In this document: positions 32,106 to 40,940 of the stretch, piece by piece
Layout of the letters: each line of letters begins with the position of its first letter
How positions within the stretch are numbered: position 1 is the stretch's first letter
Source: Arthrobacter sp. B1I2
GTDB taxonomy: Bacteria; Actinomycetota; Actinomycetes; Actinomycetales; Micrococcaceae
DNA: 64,000 nucleotides
Assembly: GCF_030816485.1 (NCBI RefSeq)
Contig: NZ_JAUSYC010000001.1
Coordinates: forward strand, 2,914,001 to 2,978,000
Direction of reading: 5' to 3'
The notes under the pieces: model-generated
The model's input: the letters and a program-made list of their open reading frames with translations, nothing else
The model's database searches: none
What the model was told of the DNA's origin: nothing
Translations under genes and position numbers: made by a program

Positions 32106-32178
32106 GGGGCTGTGGCGCAGCTGGTAGCGCACCTGCATGGCATGCAGGGGGTCAGGGGTTCGAGTCCCCTCAGCTCCA
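32106..32178 (+). tRNA. tRNA-Ala(GGC), copy 2
   Basis: Identical in all 73 bases to the copy at 31811-31883, including anticodon GGC. Here CCA follows the discriminator base in the DNA, unlike copy 1. Confidence 0.97.
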
Positions 32179-32188
32179 CCATTACACC

Positions 32189-32228
32189 GGAAAAGGGAAT
32201 CATCACAGCCGTGATGGTTCCCTTTTCC
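32189..32228 (+). terminator. Hairpin after tRNA-Ala copy 2
   Basis: An 18-bp stem with one wobble pair (32189-32206 with 32211-32228) and a 4-base loop; the 3' arm contains the only T-run. Confidence 0.7.
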
Positions 32229-32401
32229 ATTGCCTGCCGGAACTTTCTTTTCCCGCCACAAGTAAGGACCCCTGCGGGCAAAAAACACTTCCCGCGCAGG
32301 TCAAAGCGGGGTACAACTGGAGATTGAGGGCACATCGTCCCGCCGCTCGGCCGCTTTCACTCAAAGCGGGGCCACGGGACAGGTTGACGAGGAGGTCACT
32401 G

Positions 32402-32779
32402 ATGTCCCACGCAGATGGTTCCGGTTTTGGCCCGAACGGCGATGCTTTTCCCGGGGAACCGCGCCTGACACGCGATACCGCCATCCGGGGGCCGGCCAGG
32501 CCCGCTCCCTATGTCGGCGCCGGCATCCTGCTGGCCGCCGCCATCCTCTTCCCGCTGATGCCGCAGCTCTACTCCTTTGATGCGCCGCGGCTGGGCGGGT
32601 TGCCGTTCTTCTACTGGTACCAGTTGCTCTGGGTGCCAATTTCGGCCCTATTGACCGGCTCGGCATATTGGCTGGTGACCAGGGAAGACCGACGACGGCG
32701 GGCAGAGGTTCGTGCCGGCGGCCCGCCCCGGGCAGGCGCCGGCTCCGCCGATGCCGGGTTGGAAGGGGATCGGCCATGA
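32402..32779 (+). CDS. DUF3311 domain-containing small membrane protein
   Basis: A 125-residue protein with two membrane helices (about 42-60 and 76-98) around the DUF3311-like core PFFYWYQLLWVPISALLTG. The ATG at 32402 follows GACGAGGAGG. Its last four bases overlap the start of the solute symporter (ATGA), a sign of translational coupling. DUF3311 proteins regularly accompany sodium/solute symporters and are thought to be accessory subunits; direct proof is lacking as far as I know. Confidence 0.82.
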   Translation: MSHADGSGFGPNGDAFPGEPRLTRDTAIRGPARPAPYVGAGILLAAAILFPLMPQLYSFDAPRLGGLPFFYWYQLLWVPISALLTGSAYWLVTREDRRRRAEVRAGGPPRAGAGSADAGLEGDRP

Positions 32780-34449
32780 ACGGACGCGAGATCAACTGGA
32801 TTGCCCTGGTCATTGTCGTGGTGCTGTTTGTCGTCGTGGCCGTCATGGGCTTCCTGGCCGCCAAGTGGCGGCGGACCGGAGACGAAGGACTGCACAGCCT
32901 GGACGAGTGGGGCCTTGGTGGCCGCGGATTCGGTACCTGGATCACGTGGTTCCTGCTGGGCGGGGACCTCTACACGGCATACACGTTCGTGGCGGTGCCG
33001 GCGGCGATGTGGGCCACGGGCGCGGTCACCGGCTTCTTCGCCGTGCCGTACACGATCGTCCTTTACCCGATTATCTTCATCATCATGAGCCGGCTGTGGT
33101 CGGTGTCCCACCGCCACGGCTACGTCACCTCCGCGGACTTCGTGGGTGGACGCTACGGCAGCCGCTGGCTCTCCCTTGCGGTCGCCGTCACGGGCATCGT
33201 TGCCACCATGCCCTACATCGCGCTGCAGCTGGTGGGCATCAAGGCGGTGCTCACTGTCCTTGGCCTGGGGAGCTCCGGCAACGTACTCCTGACCGACCTG
33301 CCGCTGATCCTGGCCTTCGTGGTCCTCGCCGCCTACACGTACACGTCGGGGCTTCGTGCGCCGGCGATGATCGCCGTCGTCAAGGACCTGTTGATCTACC
33401 TTGCCGTGATCGTTGCCGTCATTTACCTGCCCATCAAGTTCGGCGGCTGGGACACTATCTTCGGTGCGGCACAGACCAAGCTGGGGACGGTGAACCAGGC
33501 CACGGGAAAGCCGGCCGGGGTCTTCATCCCGGGGGCTGCCAACTACTCCGCGTACTGGTCGCTGGCTTTGGGTTCGGCCATGGCGTTGTTCATGTACCCG
33601 CACTCCGTGACGGCAGTCCTGGCATCAAAGGCCCGCAATACCATCCGCCGCAACGCCGCCATCCTGCCGCTGTACTCGCTGATGCTGGGCTTCCTGGCGT
33701 TGCTGGGCTTCGTGGCCATCAAGGCGGGCACCAAGCCAATCGACCTGGACGGATCGGTCAATCCGCAGCTGGTGGTTCCGCAACTGTTCCTTGACCACTT
33801 CCCGGCCTGGTTCGCCGGGGTCGCGCTGGCTGCCATCGCCATTGGCGCCCTGGTACCGGCAGCCATCATGTCCATCGCGGCCGCGAACATGTTCACCCGC
33901 AACATCTACCGCGACTTCATCCGGCCTGACGTCGATGCCAGGACAGAAGCAAAGGTCTCCAAGATCGTCTCGCTGGTGGTCAAGGTGGGCGCCCTGGTCT
34001 TCGTCATCGCCATGGACCAGTCAGCGGCCATCAACATGCAGCTGCTGGGCGGCATCTGGATCCTGCAGACCTTCCCGGCCGTGGTGGCAGGCCTCTACAC
34101 CCGGTGGTTCGACCGCTGGGCCCTCCTGGTTGGCTGGGCGGTGGGCATCATCTTCGGAACCGTCTCCGCCTACAACGTGGTCAACCCGGTAACCAAGGCC
34201 CACTTCGGCGGCTCAGTGGCCCCCATTCCCGGGACGGACTTCAGCGTCTACATTGCGGTCTCGGCGTTCGTGCTGAACCTGGTTGTCGCCGTCGTCCTGA
34301 CCCTGGTGTTGCGGGCGCTGAAGGTCCGGACAGGGGAGGACCTCACCAGGCCCACGGACTACGCTGCCGACGAAACGGACCCGAAAGTGGTGCAGATCGA
34401 GAAGACCCAGCATTTCACCCAGCCGGGCGGTCCTTCACCGGTGGCGTAA
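32776..34449 (+). CDS. Sodium:solute symporter family permease (monocarboxylate uptake type)
   Basis: A 557-residue transporter of the SSS family with about 13 membrane helices. N-terminal GLGGRGFGTWITWFLLGGDLYTAYTF and the PAAIMSIAAANMFTRNIYRDF segment match the MctP-like subgroup that imports monocarboxylates such as pyruvate or lactate; the substrate remains inferred. I start at the ATG at 32776, which overlaps the stop of the DUF3311 gene by 4 bases. The C-terminal tail is hydrophilic. A large bidirectional hairpin follows. Confidence 0.88.
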   Translation: MNGREINWIALVIVVVLFVVVAVMGFLAAKWRRTGDEGLHSLDEWGLGGRGFGTWITWFLLGGDLYTAYTFVAVPAAMWATGAVTGFFAVPYTIVLYPIIFIIMSRLWSVSHRHGYVTSADFVGGRYGSRWLSLAVAVTGIVATMPYIALQLVGIKAVLTVLGLGSSGNVLLTDLPLILAFVVLAAYTYTSGLRAPAMIAVVKDLLIYLAVIVAVIYLPIKFGGWDTIFGAAQTKLGTVNQATGKPAGVFIPGAANYSAYWSLALGSAMALFMYPHSVTAVLASKARNTIRRNAAILPLYSLMLGFLALLGFVAIKAGTKPIDLDGSVNPQLVVPQLFLDHFPAWFAGVALAAIAIGALVPAAIMSIAAANMFTRNIYRDFIRPDVDARTEAKVSKIVSLVVKVGALVFVIAMDQSAAINMQLLGGIWILQTFPAVVAGLYTRWFDRWALLVGWAVGIIFGTVSAYNVVNPVTKAHFGGSVAPIPGTDFSVYIAVSAFVLNLVVAVVLTLVLRALKVRTGEDLTRPTDYAADETDPKVVQIEKTQHFTQPGGPSPVA

Positions 34450-34461
34450 GCCCCACCGGGT

Positions 34462-34515
34462 TGATGGAGCGCCCGCCTGCCAAGTTAGGTCCCGGCAGGA
34501 GGGCGCTTTCCATCA
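34462..34515. terminator. Bidirectional hairpin between the symporter and a CFAS-type gene
   Basis: TGATGGA (34462-34468) pairs with TCCATCA (34509-34515), enclosing GCGCCC/GGGCGC and GCCTGCC/GGCAGG helices. It serves two convergent genes and overlaps the stop of the minus-strand one. Confidence 0.7.
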
Positions 34516-35877
34516 GAGCCAGCCGGTGCGGCGCAGCGGCGGTTCCTCCCCGCCCGGCCGGCGTACCAGGACCTGGTTGACGCCGGTAAGGCCGTTCTCG
34601 AAGCCGATGGCGCTGGCTGCCATGTACAGCCGCCACACCCGCGCGCGTCCCTCGCCGGCCAGTTGCACCGCCTCCGCCCAGTTCCGTTCAAGGCGGCCTA
34701 CCCACGCCCGGAGAGTCAGGGCGTAGTGGCGGCGCAGGGCCTCCACGTCAAGGACTTCGAACCCTGCGCTTTCCACGGCGGTCACCATCTCGCCGAGGCT
34801 GATCATTTCGCCATCCGGGAAGACATACCGGGGGATGAATGAGTCCGGGTCCGAGCTTGTGGGGCCCGCGTTCCAGGAGATGGCATGGTTCAGCAGCCGT
34901 CCGCCGGGCCGGAGCAGCCCGAAGAGTGCGGCAGCGTACGCAGGGGTCTGCTCCCGCCCCACATGCTCGGACATGCCAATGGAACTGATGGCATCGAACG
35001 GCCCGTCCCGCACGTCCCGGTAATCCTGGACCCGGATGTCCACGCTGCCCGTCAGGCCGGCGTCCGCTGCACGCTTGCGGGCCAGGCCGGCCTGTTCCGT
35101 GGAGAGCGTCACTCCCACCACGGTGACGCCGTACCTGGCTGCAGCGTGGAGGGCGAAGCTGCCCCACCCGCACCCCACATCCAGCACCCGCATCCCGGGC
35201 TGAAGGCCCAGCTTGCGGCAGACCAGGTCCAGCTTGGCCTCCTGCGCGGCGTCCAGGCCACTTTCCGGCCCCGCATCCGGACCACCGACAGGATCCGTCT
35301 CCGGACCCCTGCCCGGAGCAGCCTCCGGCCACACTGCGCATGAGTAGACCATGGATGGTCCCAGCACCAGGGCGTAAAAGTCGTTGCCGACGTCGTAATG
35401 ATGTGAGATGGCGGCTGAGTCCCGGCCCCGGGAGTGCATCCGGCCTTTCTTCTCGACCCGTGCCTCCTCCGGCGGCGGGGCCGGGTTGGCTCCGATGGCT
35501 CCGAGCCGGACGGCGGTGCGCAGCAGCAACCAGAGCTCGCTTGCGGACGGCGGGCGGAACGGACCGGGTTCGGCGAACTTGCCGGCCGAGCTCAACGCCG
35601 TGAATGCCGCGAAGATGTCACCCGGGGCGTCGATTTCACCGGCAACGTACGCCCGGCTCAGCCCCAGCTGCCCCGGCGACCAAAGAATGCGCCGCAAGGC
35701 CTTTCGGGACCTGAAGTCCAGGACCGGCGCGTCCGCGGGTCCCGCTTCCGAGCCATCCCACGCCCGCAGCCGCAAGGGTATTTGCCCGGTCCCCAGCACC
35801 ACCCCCAAGGCCTTTTCCAGCCGGGCTGCGTGCCCGGTGCCTCCGGCTCCCGTTCCTGCGTCCACTCCAGTGTTCAT
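34513..35877 (-). CDS. Cyclopropane-fatty-acyl-phospholipid synthase family methyltransferase (paralogue 1)
   Basis: SAM-dependent lipid methyltransferase of the CFAS family, 454 residues. The CFAS landmarks are AAISHHYDVGNDFYALVLG (substrate/SAM entry), SAM motif I VLDVGCGWGS at 231-240, and SSIGMSEHVG. Residues 184-210 are a Pro/Gly/Asp-rich insertion between the catalytic entry and motif I that I do not expect in most CFAS enzymes. It is divergent from a flavoprotein gene, with 46 bases between the starts. The product could be a cyclopropane or a methylated fatty acid. A second CFAS paralogue lies at 56.4 kb. Confidence 0.86.
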   Translation of the reverse strand: MNTGVDAGTGAGGTGHAARLEKALGVVLGTGQIPLRLRAWDGSEAGPADAPVLDFRSRKALRRILWSPGQLGLSRAYVAGEIDAPGDIFAAFTALSSAGKFAEPGPFRPPSASELWLLLRTAVRLGAIGANPAPPPEEARVEKKGRMHSRGRDSAAISHHYDVGNDFYALVLGPSMVYSCAVWPEAAPGRGPETDPVGGPDAGPESGLDAAQEAKLDLVCRKLGLQPGMRVLDVGCGWGSFALHAAARYGVTVVGVTLSTEQAGLARKRAADAGLTGSVDIRVQDYRDVRDGPFDAISSIGMSEHVGREQTPAYAAALFGLLRPGGRLLNHAISWNAGPTSSDPDSFIPRYVFPDGEMISLGEMVTAVESAGFEVLDVEALRRHYALTLRAWVGRLERNWAEAVQLAGEGRARVWRLYMAASAIGFENGLTGVNQVLVRRPGGEEPPLRRTGWL

Positions 35878-35923
35878 GGGCCCACCCTAAGGCCAGGCCG
35901 CCTCCCACGACTATCATGGGGAC

Positions 35924-37006
35924 GTGATTCCTGATCCAACCGATGTGGTGGTCATCGGGGCGGGCCAGGCCGGCCTGTCGGCCGCGTACCACCTGCAGCG
36001 CCGGGGACTTGACTATGCCGTGCTTGACGCCGAGGAAGGCCCGGGCGGTGCGTGGCGGCACCGCTGGAAGAGCCTGCGCATGGCCACGGTCAACGGGATC
36101 AGCGACCTGCCCGGCATCGCCAAACCGGAGGTGGATCCGGCGGAACCCAGCTCCGAGTTCCTGAGCCGCTACTTCCGAAGTTATGAGGCTGAGCTGGGCC
36201 TGTCCGTACACCGGCCCGTCAAAGTACAGGCCGTCAGGCGGGAAGACGGTGACCCGGCGGGTCGCCTGCGGGTGGAAACGACCCAGGGCGACTGGAGCGC
36301 CAGGGCGGTCATTAACGCCACGGGAACGTGGACCCGCCCGTTCTGGCCAATCTATCCGGGCCAGTCCTCGTTCCGGGGCCGGCAACTGCACGTAGCGGAC
36401 TACATCTCCGCGGAGGAGTTCCGGGGCAAGCACGTGATCGTGGTGGGCGGCGGCATTTCCGCCGTCGGCCTGCTGGCGGAAATTTCCCTGATCACCGCTA
36501 CCAGCTGGTTCACCCGCCGGGAACCCGTCTGGCGCGACGCTCCCTTCGATGAACAAGCCGGCCACGATGCCGTGGCGCTGGTGGAGGACCGTGTCCGCCA
36601 GGGACTTCCGCCGCAAAGCGTCGTGTCGGTAACGGGCCTTATCTGGACCCCTGCCCTGCGCGCGGCCAAGGCGAGGGGTGCACTGGACCGGCAGCCGATG
36701 TTCACATCCATCGAAGCGGACGGGGTCCGCCGCGCCGACGGGAGCCTCCTGAAGGCTGACGTCATCCTTTGGGCCACGGGTTTCCGGGCGGAACTTGAGC
36801 ACCTCGCACCGCTCCACCTGAGGGGACCCGGCGGCGGGATCGCCATGGACGGAACCCAGGTGGCAGCTGAGCCGCGCGTCCACCTGGTGGGTTACGGCCC
36901 GTCGTCGTCCACTATCGGTGCCAACCGTGCAGGACGCGCAGCAGTCGCCGCGATCCTGAAACTGCCCGGAATGGCGACGGCGGCGGAAACGGTAACGTGG
37001 GGGTGA
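35924..37006 (+). CDS. NAD(P)/FAD-dependent monooxygenase-like oxidoreductase
   Basis: A 360-residue flavoprotein with two Rossmann motifs: FAD-binding VVVIGAGQAGLSAAYHL near the N-terminus and NADP-binding VIVVGGGISAVGLL near residue 170. A WATGF segment near residue 284 is typical of FMO/Baeyer-Villiger-like and CzcO-type enzymes. The start is GTG at 35924. The substrate is unknown. It is divergent from a CFAS gene and its 3' end overlaps the start of the next methyltransferase by 10 bases, so those two are probably coupled. Confidence 0.83.
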   Translation: MIPDPTDVVVIGAGQAGLSAAYHLQRRGLDYAVLDAEEGPGGAWRHRWKSLRMATVNGISDLPGIAKPEVDPAEPSSEFLSRYFRSYEAELGLSVHRPVKVQAVRREDGDPAGRLRVETTQGDWSARAVINATGTWTRPFWPIYPGQSSFRGRQLHVADYISAEEFRGKHVIVVGGGISAVGLLAEISLITATSWFTRREPVWRDAPFDEQAGHDAVALVEDRVRQGLPPQSVVSVTGLIWTPALRAAKARGALDRQPMFTSIEADGVRRADGSLLKADVILWATGFRAELEHLAPLHLRGPGGGIAMDGTQVAAEPRVHLVGYGPSSSTIGANRAGRAAVAAILKLPGMATAAETVTWG

Positions 37007-38211
37007 TTCCCCGGGACGCGGGGCAGGCAGGGGCAACAGAAGGCGGCACGACACCGGTGGCAGCAAACACCTTGGCGGAGATTTTCCACGTCCTGCGCCG
37101 GAGGCCCGACGTGGAGGCCCCCAACCTGCAGGCCTGGGACGCCACGGACCTGCTGCTGCTGGAAACTGCAGTCCAGCTTGGCAGGGCAGGCAGTACGGTG
37201 GCGGTGATCGGAGACCGCTACGGAGCCCTGACGCTCGGCGCTTCGGCGGTACTTGCCCCGGCCTCGCTGCGTGTGCACCAGGACCTGATCACGGGTGAAC
37301 GGGCGCTGCGGCTCAATGCGGCGGAACTGGCCGGACCGGAGGCGGCCGATGCCGGCCCCGGATTTGTCCAGCTGCCCCTGGGTCCCGAACTGCTGGCGGG
37401 AGCAGACACCGTCCTGCTGCAGCTCCCCAAGACCCTCGCGGAACTGGAGGAAATTGCTGCCGCCGTGGCCCTTCATGCCGCGCCGGGCGTCCGCCTGCTG
37501 GCAGGGGGCCGGGTGAAACACATGTCACTGGGCATGAATGCGGTCCTTGAACGCTGCTTCGTCTCCGTTCAGCCGCAGCTCGCACGGCAAAAATCGCGGG
37601 TTCTCCTTGCCGGCGGCCCCAAACCCGCTACGGCTTCCCAACGCTTCCCGGTGGTGGAGCACCTTTCCGAACTGGACCTGGACGTAGCCGCGCACGGCGC
37701 TGTTTTTGCCGGCCCCAGGCTGGACATCGGCACACGTTTCCTGTTGACGTTCCTGGCCGCAATGAAACCGGCGCGGCACGCCGTCGACCTGGGCTGCGGC
37801 ACCGGAATCCTCGCCGCAATGTACGCCCGGCAATTTCCTGCCGCCGCCGTGACCGCCACCGACCAGTCGGCCGCCGCCGTGCGGTCCGCCCTCGCCACCG
37901 CCCGTGCCAACGGGCTGGCGGACCGGATCAGCGTCCTGCAGGACGACGCCCTGGGCACCTTCCCGGATGGTGCCGTGGACGCCGTGCTGCTCAACCCGCC
38001 CTTCCATGTCGGTGCCGGCGTCCATGCCGGTGCAGGCCTGAAGATGATCGAGGCGGCGGGGCGGGTGCTGGCACCGGGAGGTGAGCTGTGGACCGTCTTC
38101 AACCGGCACCTGGCCTACCTGCCGGCCCTGGAACGGCACGTCGGACCCACCGTGGTGGAGGGGCGGAACCCGAAGTTCACCGTCACCCGCAGCACGCGCA
38201 ACCCCCGCTGA
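36997..38211 (+). CDS. RsmC/RlmG-like class I methyltransferase
   Basis: A 404-residue protein with the two-domain layout of RsmC/RlmG guanine-N2 rRNA methyltransferases: a degenerate N-terminal MTase-like domain and a catalytic C-terminal domain. SAM motif I is VDLGCGTGILA near residue 265, and the catalytic NPPFH motif is near residue 334. The target (16S or 23S guanosine) cannot be resolved by eye. The start at 36997 overlaps the preceding flavoprotein gene by 10 bases. Confidence 0.85.
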   Translation: MGVIPRDAGQAGATEGGTTPVAANTLAEIFHVLRRRPDVEAPNLQAWDATDLLLLETAVQLGRAGSTVAVIGDRYGALTLGASAVLAPASLRVHQDLITGERALRLNAAELAGPEAADAGPGFVQLPLGPELLAGADTVLLQLPKTLAELEEIAAAVALHAAPGVRLLAGGRVKHMSLGMNAVLERCFVSVQPQLARQKSRVLLAGGPKPATASQRFPVVEHLSELDLDVAAHGAVFAGPRLDIGTRFLLTFLAAMKPARHAVDLGCGTGILAAMYARQFPAAAVTATDQSAAAVRSALATARANGLADRISVLQDDALGTFPDGAVDAVLLNPPFHVGAGVHAGAGLKMIEAAGRVLAPGGELWTVFNRHLAYLPALERHVGPTVVEGRNPKFTVTRSTRNPR

Positions 38212-38323
38212 CCGGAACACAACCTGCCGCGCCGCCGCCCGCACACGTGGGCGGGGCCGCACCCTTGACGTACGATTCAAAGCATCAGCTTCACCAGGTA
38301 GCCGAAGACGTTTAGGGGACACC

Positions 38324-39577
38324 GTGTCTGAGATCCGCCAATCCTCTCCAAGGCGCGGAACCAACTTGCCAAAGATGGGGGACTTCAACCTCACCGTCAT
38401 CCTTGATGCAATCCGCAGGACCTCCGGTGGCCTGAGCCGGGTGGAGCTCGCCCAGATCGTAGGCCTGTCCCCGCAGACCATCTCGAATATCTCCCGCCGC
38501 CTGCTGGACCAGAACCTGATCGTCGAGGCCGGCAAGGAGGGTACGGGCCCAGGCAAGCCGCGGACCATCCTGCGCCTCAATCCCGGGGGCATGTACGCCC
38601 TGGGGGTCCACCTGGACCCGGCAGTAACCACGTTTGTGGTCCTGGACCTGGTTGGATCGGTGGTACGGCACTCCCGGATCAAGACCCCCGGCGGGAATGA
38701 CCCCTCCGCCGTCATCACCACCATTGCAGCGGAAATCGACCAGCTCGTTGCGGAGTCGGGCGTGGACCGCAGCCGGATCGCCGGCCTGGGCGTGGCTGCC
38801 CCCGGACCGATTGATCTGGACAACGGCACCGTGGTGGACCCGCCATTGCTGCCCGGCTGGGACCGGGTGGAACTGCGGGACGCGCTGGCCAGGGCCACCG
38901 GCTACTCGGTACTCGTTGACAAGGACGTCACCAGCGCCGCCGTGGCGGAAACATGGGCGGGCGGCCCCAGCGGCGCCGGCAGCTTCGTCTTCATGTACAT
39001 GGGCACAGGCATCGGCTGCGGCATCGTCCTGAACGACGAGGTGGTCCGTGGCACCTCCGGCAACGCCGGGGAGATCGGCCACATCATTGTTGACCCGGAC
39101 GGGCCGCCCTGCGACTGCGGCCTGCGCGGCTGCGTGAAATCCTCCTGCATCCCGCAGGTGCTGGTGGCGGAGGCGGAAGCCGCCGGGATCCTCGATGGCG
39201 CACACGCGGGAAACAGCGGCGCCGAAGTCCAGCAACGCTTCTCCCAACTGTGCGAACTCGCCGACGGCGGCGACGAACGTGCCGCCGCCATCCTGGACAG
39301 GTCCGCCGTCCTCGTGGCCCGGGCGGTCTCCGTGGTAACCAACACCCTCGATGTTGAACGCGTGGTTTTCGGCGGTCCCTTCTGGAGCGGACTGGCCGAG
39401 CGCTACCTGGAGCGGATTCCGCCGCTCCTGGATGCCAACAGCGACGTCCGGCTGATCCACCCCATCGAGGTTGTTGGCACCGGCGTGGGGGAGGACGTGG
39501 GAGCGATCGGCGCCGCCTCGCTGGTCCTGGAACATACCCTCGCGCCCCGCGCCCAGCGGCTCCTGCTGGAAAGCTGA
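38324..39577 (+). CDS. ROK family transcriptional regulator
   Basis: Sugar-responsive repressor or activator of 417 residues. An N-terminal winged helix (ILDAIRRTSGGLSRVELAQIVGLSPQTISN, shown here only as a region at about 27-60) precedes a ROK sugar-kinase-like domain with GVAAPGPID, MGTGIGCGIVL, NAGEIGHIIVD and the zinc motif CDCGLRGC. The GTG at 38324 sits behind TAGGGGAC; the open frame upstream is not used. The solute-binding lipoprotein gene begins 7 bases after its stop, so the regulator probably controls the importer operon it belongs to. Confidence 0.9.
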   Translation: MSEIRQSSPRRGTNLPKMGDFNLTVILDAIRRTSGGLSRVELAQIVGLSPQTISNISRRLLDQNLIVEAGKEGTGPGKPRTILRLNPGGMYALGVHLDPAVTTFVVLDLVGSVVRHSRIKTPGGNDPSAVITTIAAEIDQLVAESGVDRSRIAGLGVAAPGPIDLDNGTVVDPPLLPGWDRVELRDALARATGYSVLVDKDVTSAAVAETWAGGPSGAGSFVFMYMGTGIGCGIVLNDEVVRGTSGNAGEIGHIIVDPDGPPCDCGLRGCVKSSCIPQVLVAEAEAAGILDGAHAGNSGAEVQQRFSQLCELADGGDERAAAILDRSAVLVARAVSVVTNTLDVERVVFGGPFWSGLAERYLERIPPLLDANSDVRLIHPIEVVGTGVGEDVGAIGAASLVLEHTLAPRAQRLLLES

Positions 39578-39584
39578 CCGCGGC

Positions 39585-40937
39585 ATGCTTCGCCGGGCAT
39601 CCAAGACAGTGTCCCTGGTGGCCGCCGCGGTCCTTGCCCTCGCGGCCTGCACCCCCGGGAATCCGGCCGACGGAAACAGGACCATCAAGGTGGCCTACCA
39701 GAAGACAGATTCGTTCACAGCCCTGGACACCATGTTCCAGGACGCGAAGAAGGAGTTTGAAACCGCGAACCAGGGCGTCACGATCGAACTGCAGCCCATC
39801 CAGGCCAACGACGACGACTACGGTACCAAGCTGGCCCTGGCCCTGCGGTCGCCGTCCACTGCTCCGGACGTCTTCTACGAGGACACCTTCAAGGTCCGCT
39901 CCGACGTGGACGCCGGGTACCTCCTCAACCTGGACAGCCGCCTGAAGGGGTGGGGGGACTGGGAGAAGTTCGACGACGGCGCCAAGGAAGCAGGAAAAGC
40001 GGACGACGGCGGCACGTACGCGGTGCCGCTGGGCACCGACACGAGGGCCATCTGGTACAACAAGAAAGTCTTTGAGGCCGCCGGCGTTGGACTGCCATGG
40101 CAGCCGTCCAGCTGGCAGGACATCCTGGACACCGCCAGGAAGATCAAAGCCTCCAGCCCGGACGTGATCCCCTTCAACATGTATGCCGGCAAGGGCACCG
40201 GTGAAGGAACCGTCATGCAGGGCTTTTACGAACTCCTGTACGGAACCGGATCAGGCCTCTATGACCCGGAATCCAAAAAGTGGGTTGTTGGCTCGGCCGG
40301 CTTCAAGGACTCGCTGGCCTTCCTCCAAACGCTCTACAAGGAAAAACTCGCAGTGGCACCCGCCGAGGCGCTGGACCCGAACATCTGGAAGAAGGTGTTC
40401 GGCGAATGGTTCCCGAAAGCAAAACTCGGGGCAACCGTGGAAGGCTCCTACGCGCCGTCGTTCTGGCAGGACGGCGGAAGCTACGCATGGCCCGGCTACG
40501 GGCAGGAGATGGGCGTGGCCCCGTTCCCCACGCAGAACGGCGGGGCCCCGGGCGCCGTCAGCATGTCCGGCGGGTGGACCCTGGCCGTCGGCGCGGAAAC
40601 CAAGCAGCCCGACCTTGCCTTCAATTTCCTCACCACCGCGCTCAACGCGAAGAACTCGCTGGCATTCACAGTGGCCAGCTCACAGATCGCCGTCCGTGCC
40701 GACGTCGCCGCGGACCCCGGCTACCAGTCCGCCAACCCGTTTATGAAGGACGTGTCCGGCCTGGTCGCCGTCACCAAATTCCGGCCCGCCACCTCCGACT
40801 ATCCGCGGATCTCCGCAGCCGTCCAGGAGGCCACCGAGGCCGTGATCACCGGCAGCCGGACGCCTGAGCAGGCCGCGGCCGACTATGACACGGCCGTGGC
40901 CGGCATTGTGGGCGGCGACAAAACCATCCGGAAGTAA
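39585..40937 (+). CDS. ABC transporter sugar-binding lipoprotein
   Basis: Extracellular solute-binding protein of 450 residues, family 1 (carbohydrate). A signal peptide ends in the lipobox LALAAC, so Cys22 is lipidated and anchors it to the membrane. The family features include TDTRAIWYNKKVFEAAG and the late AFNFLTT helix. The ligand is unknown, most likely a di- or oligosaccharide. It is the first transporter gene after the ROK regulator; the first permease gene follows with a 3-base gap. Confidence 0.9.
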   Translation: MLRRASKTVSLVAAAVLALAACTPGNPADGNRTIKVAYQKTDSFTALDTMFQDAKKEFETANQGVTIELQPIQANDDDYGTKLALALRSPSTAPDVFYEDTFKVRSDVDAGYLLNLDSRLKGWGDWEKFDDGAKEAGKADDGGTYAVPLGTDTRAIWYNKKVFEAAGVGLPWQPSSWQDILDTARKIKASSPDVIPFNMYAGKGTGEGTVMQGFYELLYGTGSGLYDPESKKWVVGSAGFKDSLAFLQTLYKEKLAVAPAEALDPNIWKKVFGEWFPKAKLGATVEGSYAPSFWQDGGSYAWPGYGQEMGVAPFPTQNGGAPGAVSMSGGWTLAVGAETKQPDLAFNFLTTALNAKNSLAFTVASSQIAVRADVAADPGYQSANPFMKDVSGLVAVTKFRPATSDYPRISAAVQEATEAVITGSRTPEQAAADYDTAVAGIVGGDKTIRK

Positions 40938-40940
40938 GCT

